A stretch of 64,000 bases of DNA from Ipomoea triloba (lineage: Eukaryota > Streptophyta > Magnoliopsida > Solanales > Convolvulaceae), in NCBI RefSeq assembly GCF_003576645.1, contig NC_044920.1, forward strand, positions 4,787,423-4,851,422, written 5' to 3'. Made by a program: the position numbers and the translations under genes. The notes under the pieces are model-generated. The model was not told where the DNA came from and ran no database searches. It saw only the letters and a program-made list of their open reading frames with translations. Each line of letters opens with the position of its first letter. Position 1 is the first letter of the stretch. Shown here piece after piece: positions 62,461 through 64,000 of this stretch.

Positions 62461-63583
62461 AAGTGTTATTGTATTGAATAATGTATACATAATTGAATCT
62501 GATGAGTGAATATTCTCTCATTAGTTAGCGGCAGCGTGTGGTGGGTTGCGATGGCTCAGGCATCGCCTGGTCCGATCGATCCTCCGCTGGATGATCAAAT
62601 GGAAGATAGTGATCATCAGGTTTGATCAGCCAAACGGTAGTTTGTAGATACGATGGCGTCCTAAAGCACCTTCAACAAGGATGAAGCTTCCCGATCAGAT
62701 ACTAATGAATGGGCCTTCGAAGACCCCGAGATTGAATCTGATTTAGAAATGGAAGCGGAAGAGGTTTCAGATGGCAGACCAAGAGTGATGATACAAAAGA
62801 AACTTCGAAAAGAGTTGTGCCGTGAGTGGAAACTCGCCATGATCATCAAATACTTGGGCAAGAACATTAGCTATAACATTTTGAACCAGAGGCTTCCTAT
62901 TATTTGGGGTTTGCAAGGGCATCTTAGCCTCATTGATATTGGTTATGATTGCTTCGTGGCTCATTTTGATAATATAAACGACTATCTACACGTTTTTCTT
63001 GGTTACGCGGAGATAGGAACCGGAATACAAACCTAGAACGACAAAAATCTCCAAGATAGCGGTTTGGGTTAGAGTGTCGGATATGCCGGTGGAGTATTTT
63101 AGAGATGATATCATCAAACTCATGTTGGAGAATGTGGGAAAACCTCTTAAGTTTGATCGGGCGACGACTTCAGTGTCAAGGGGGCGATTTGTGAGAGCTG
63201 ATGTGGAAGTGGACTTAGACAAACCCTGAGTCTCCGAGGTTTGGGTTAGAAATATAGTTCAACCCATCGAGTACGAAGGCCAGCATGTCGTTTGCTTCAG
63301 ATGCGGCATGGTTGGCCACCAGGAGTAAGGTTGTCCCCTCGGCAAAGCCAAACCTTCTGAAGCAGCCAATATGGACCTTAACGAGACCTCAGTCCGGTAG
63401 TCCCAGAATCTGAGGGGATACAACAGGCGGAATCGCCGTCTCCTACTCCCGTGCATGGTCAAGACAAGAGTCGCTATGGGTCTTGGATGTTTGTGACTAG
63501 GAAGTCAAAGGCGGTTGAGCAGAAAAAACATCAACGCTAGCCCAAGCAGTCCAGCGCTGCTTCGACCAGTCGCGACAATTAGT
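62461..63583 (+). mobile_element. LINE copy 4, ORF1 part only, nested in copy 3
   Basis: A leader with GAGTGAATATTCTCTC (cf. 58452) is followed by ORF1 from ATG 62551. DUF4283 text includes LRKELCREWKLAMIIKYLGK NISYNI (62795-62880), then a knuckle VVCFRCGMVGHQE near 63288. Stops and small deletions break the frame. It starts exactly where copy 3 stops in the RT, so it inserted into copy 3, and it is itself cut at 63584 by a Copia LTR. Confidence 0.85.
62551..63540 (+). pseudogene. LINE ORF1: DUF4283 plus zinc knuckle (copy 4)
   Basis: Three or more frame segments together cover an ORF1 related to that at 58546: an acidic N-terminus, DUF4283 (62749-63036 partly open), then RADVEVDLDKP-like text near 63195 and the knuckle near 63288 with an in-frame stop in its Cys-His spacing. 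C-terminal part is Gln/Ser-rich and decayed. A shortened stretch near 63005 has lost about 25 residues of DUF4283. Confidence 0.8.
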
Positions 63584-64000
63584 TGTTGGGAAACAATTCT
63601 CGAAATACCCAAGAAAATGGACGAAAATAGAAAATCCACTAAAACGAAAAATTACAAGAAAATATAATCCACGAAGGATTACAACAAAAAGAAATACAAG
63701 GAAATTCCAGGAATTTAAACCTACAACAAATGTTAGATAAACCTGGAATACAGGGACGGTGTATAACGGACTTTAGGGTAGTTGTAAGTACTAGTCGAGT
63801 TGCCTCTGTCCTTAAAACCTTATTGACCGCTTCTCGAGGTGCTGGAACGTTGCGGCCTAGGTTTCCCAGGATAAAACGTACTACGATCCGCCGTTTGAGC
63901 ACACAAACTTGGACCCGACGAACGAGAACGTGGGATGAACACAGGTGGCTAGAACGAAGGAGAGTAGAGTTTCGAGGTGGAAAGTATTTCGTGTATATCA
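63584..64000 (-). mobile_element. LTR of a second Copia element, runs off the window
   Basis: Starts TGTTGGGAAACAATTCTCG and matches the LTR at 30037 with moderate divergence, most clearly at 63840-63925 (GTGCTGGAACGTTGCGGCC, CCGTTTGAGCACACAAACTT). It is inserted in LINE copy 4. Orientation (minus) follows from the match. The body lies outside, so solo LTR versus full element is undecided. Confidence 0.85.

Overview
This is a stretch of nuclear plant DNA, almost certainly from a eudicot. The evidence is spliced and unspliced plant-type genes with TATA boxes, plant L1-type LINEs with DUF4283 ORF1 proteins, Ty1/Copia and Ty3/Gypsy LTR elements, tRNA-derived SINEs, many MITEs, and a strongly AT-rich background. 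The species cannot be fixed from sequence alone. The window is dominated by transposable elements, nested and mostly decayed, with a 693-base assembly gap at 28363-29055. I found no bacterial-type operon, CRISPR array, rRNA or functional tRNA gene.

Layout. 1-900 is the 3' end of a Gypsy-like element: tandem 102-bp repeats, a polypurine tract and a 313-bp LTR. 2.7-20 kb is a large duplication. A block at 3175-7236 (unique DNA plus the 3' part of a LINE) recurs in two pieces, 8482-16366 and 19445-20011. The pieces meet at one point in the reference block but in swapped order, as expected if a circular DNA copy had been opened at a new site and reinserted. Two solo LTRs (10097-11416, 14304-15725) sit in the second copy. 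At 17399-19264 there is an unusual 1866-bp insertion with LTR-like ends in inverted orientation, a perfect 5-bp target duplication and two small ORFs with their own promoters. 20-28 kb holds SINEs, one intact single-exon host gene (22470-23042, minus), and a run of palindromic Mutator-like MITEs with 9-10-bp target duplications, two of them nested. 28.2-29.4 kb is a GC-rich hAT-like palindrome containing the gap. 30-36.7 kb is a minus-strand Copia element with one full LTR, a truncated second LTR, several coding breaks and in-frame tandem microduplications.

38.5-45.7 kb contains another Mutator-like MITE, a two-exon gene for a small secreted Gly/His-rich protein (40011-44229, intron 3.8 kb packed with repeats), and two SINEs. 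47.2-49.1 kb is a degraded copy of the spliceosome-disassembly factor STIP1/TFIP11, with a second shorter copy at 55.2-55.7 kb. 50.5-51.8 kb is a 1.28-kb near-perfect foldback. 56.7-57.7 kb is a decayed Gypsy pol, and 58.4-64 kb is a nest: a plus-strand LINE carrying an hAT MITE, cut by a second LINE, itself cut by a Copia LTR that runs off the end.

Only two loci look like intact host genes (22470-23042 and 40011-44229). The rest is mobile DNA and its debris. The most noteworthy signals are structural: the inverted-LTR insertion, the circularly permuted duplication, the long foldbacks, and the in-frame repeat expansions inside the Copia pol.
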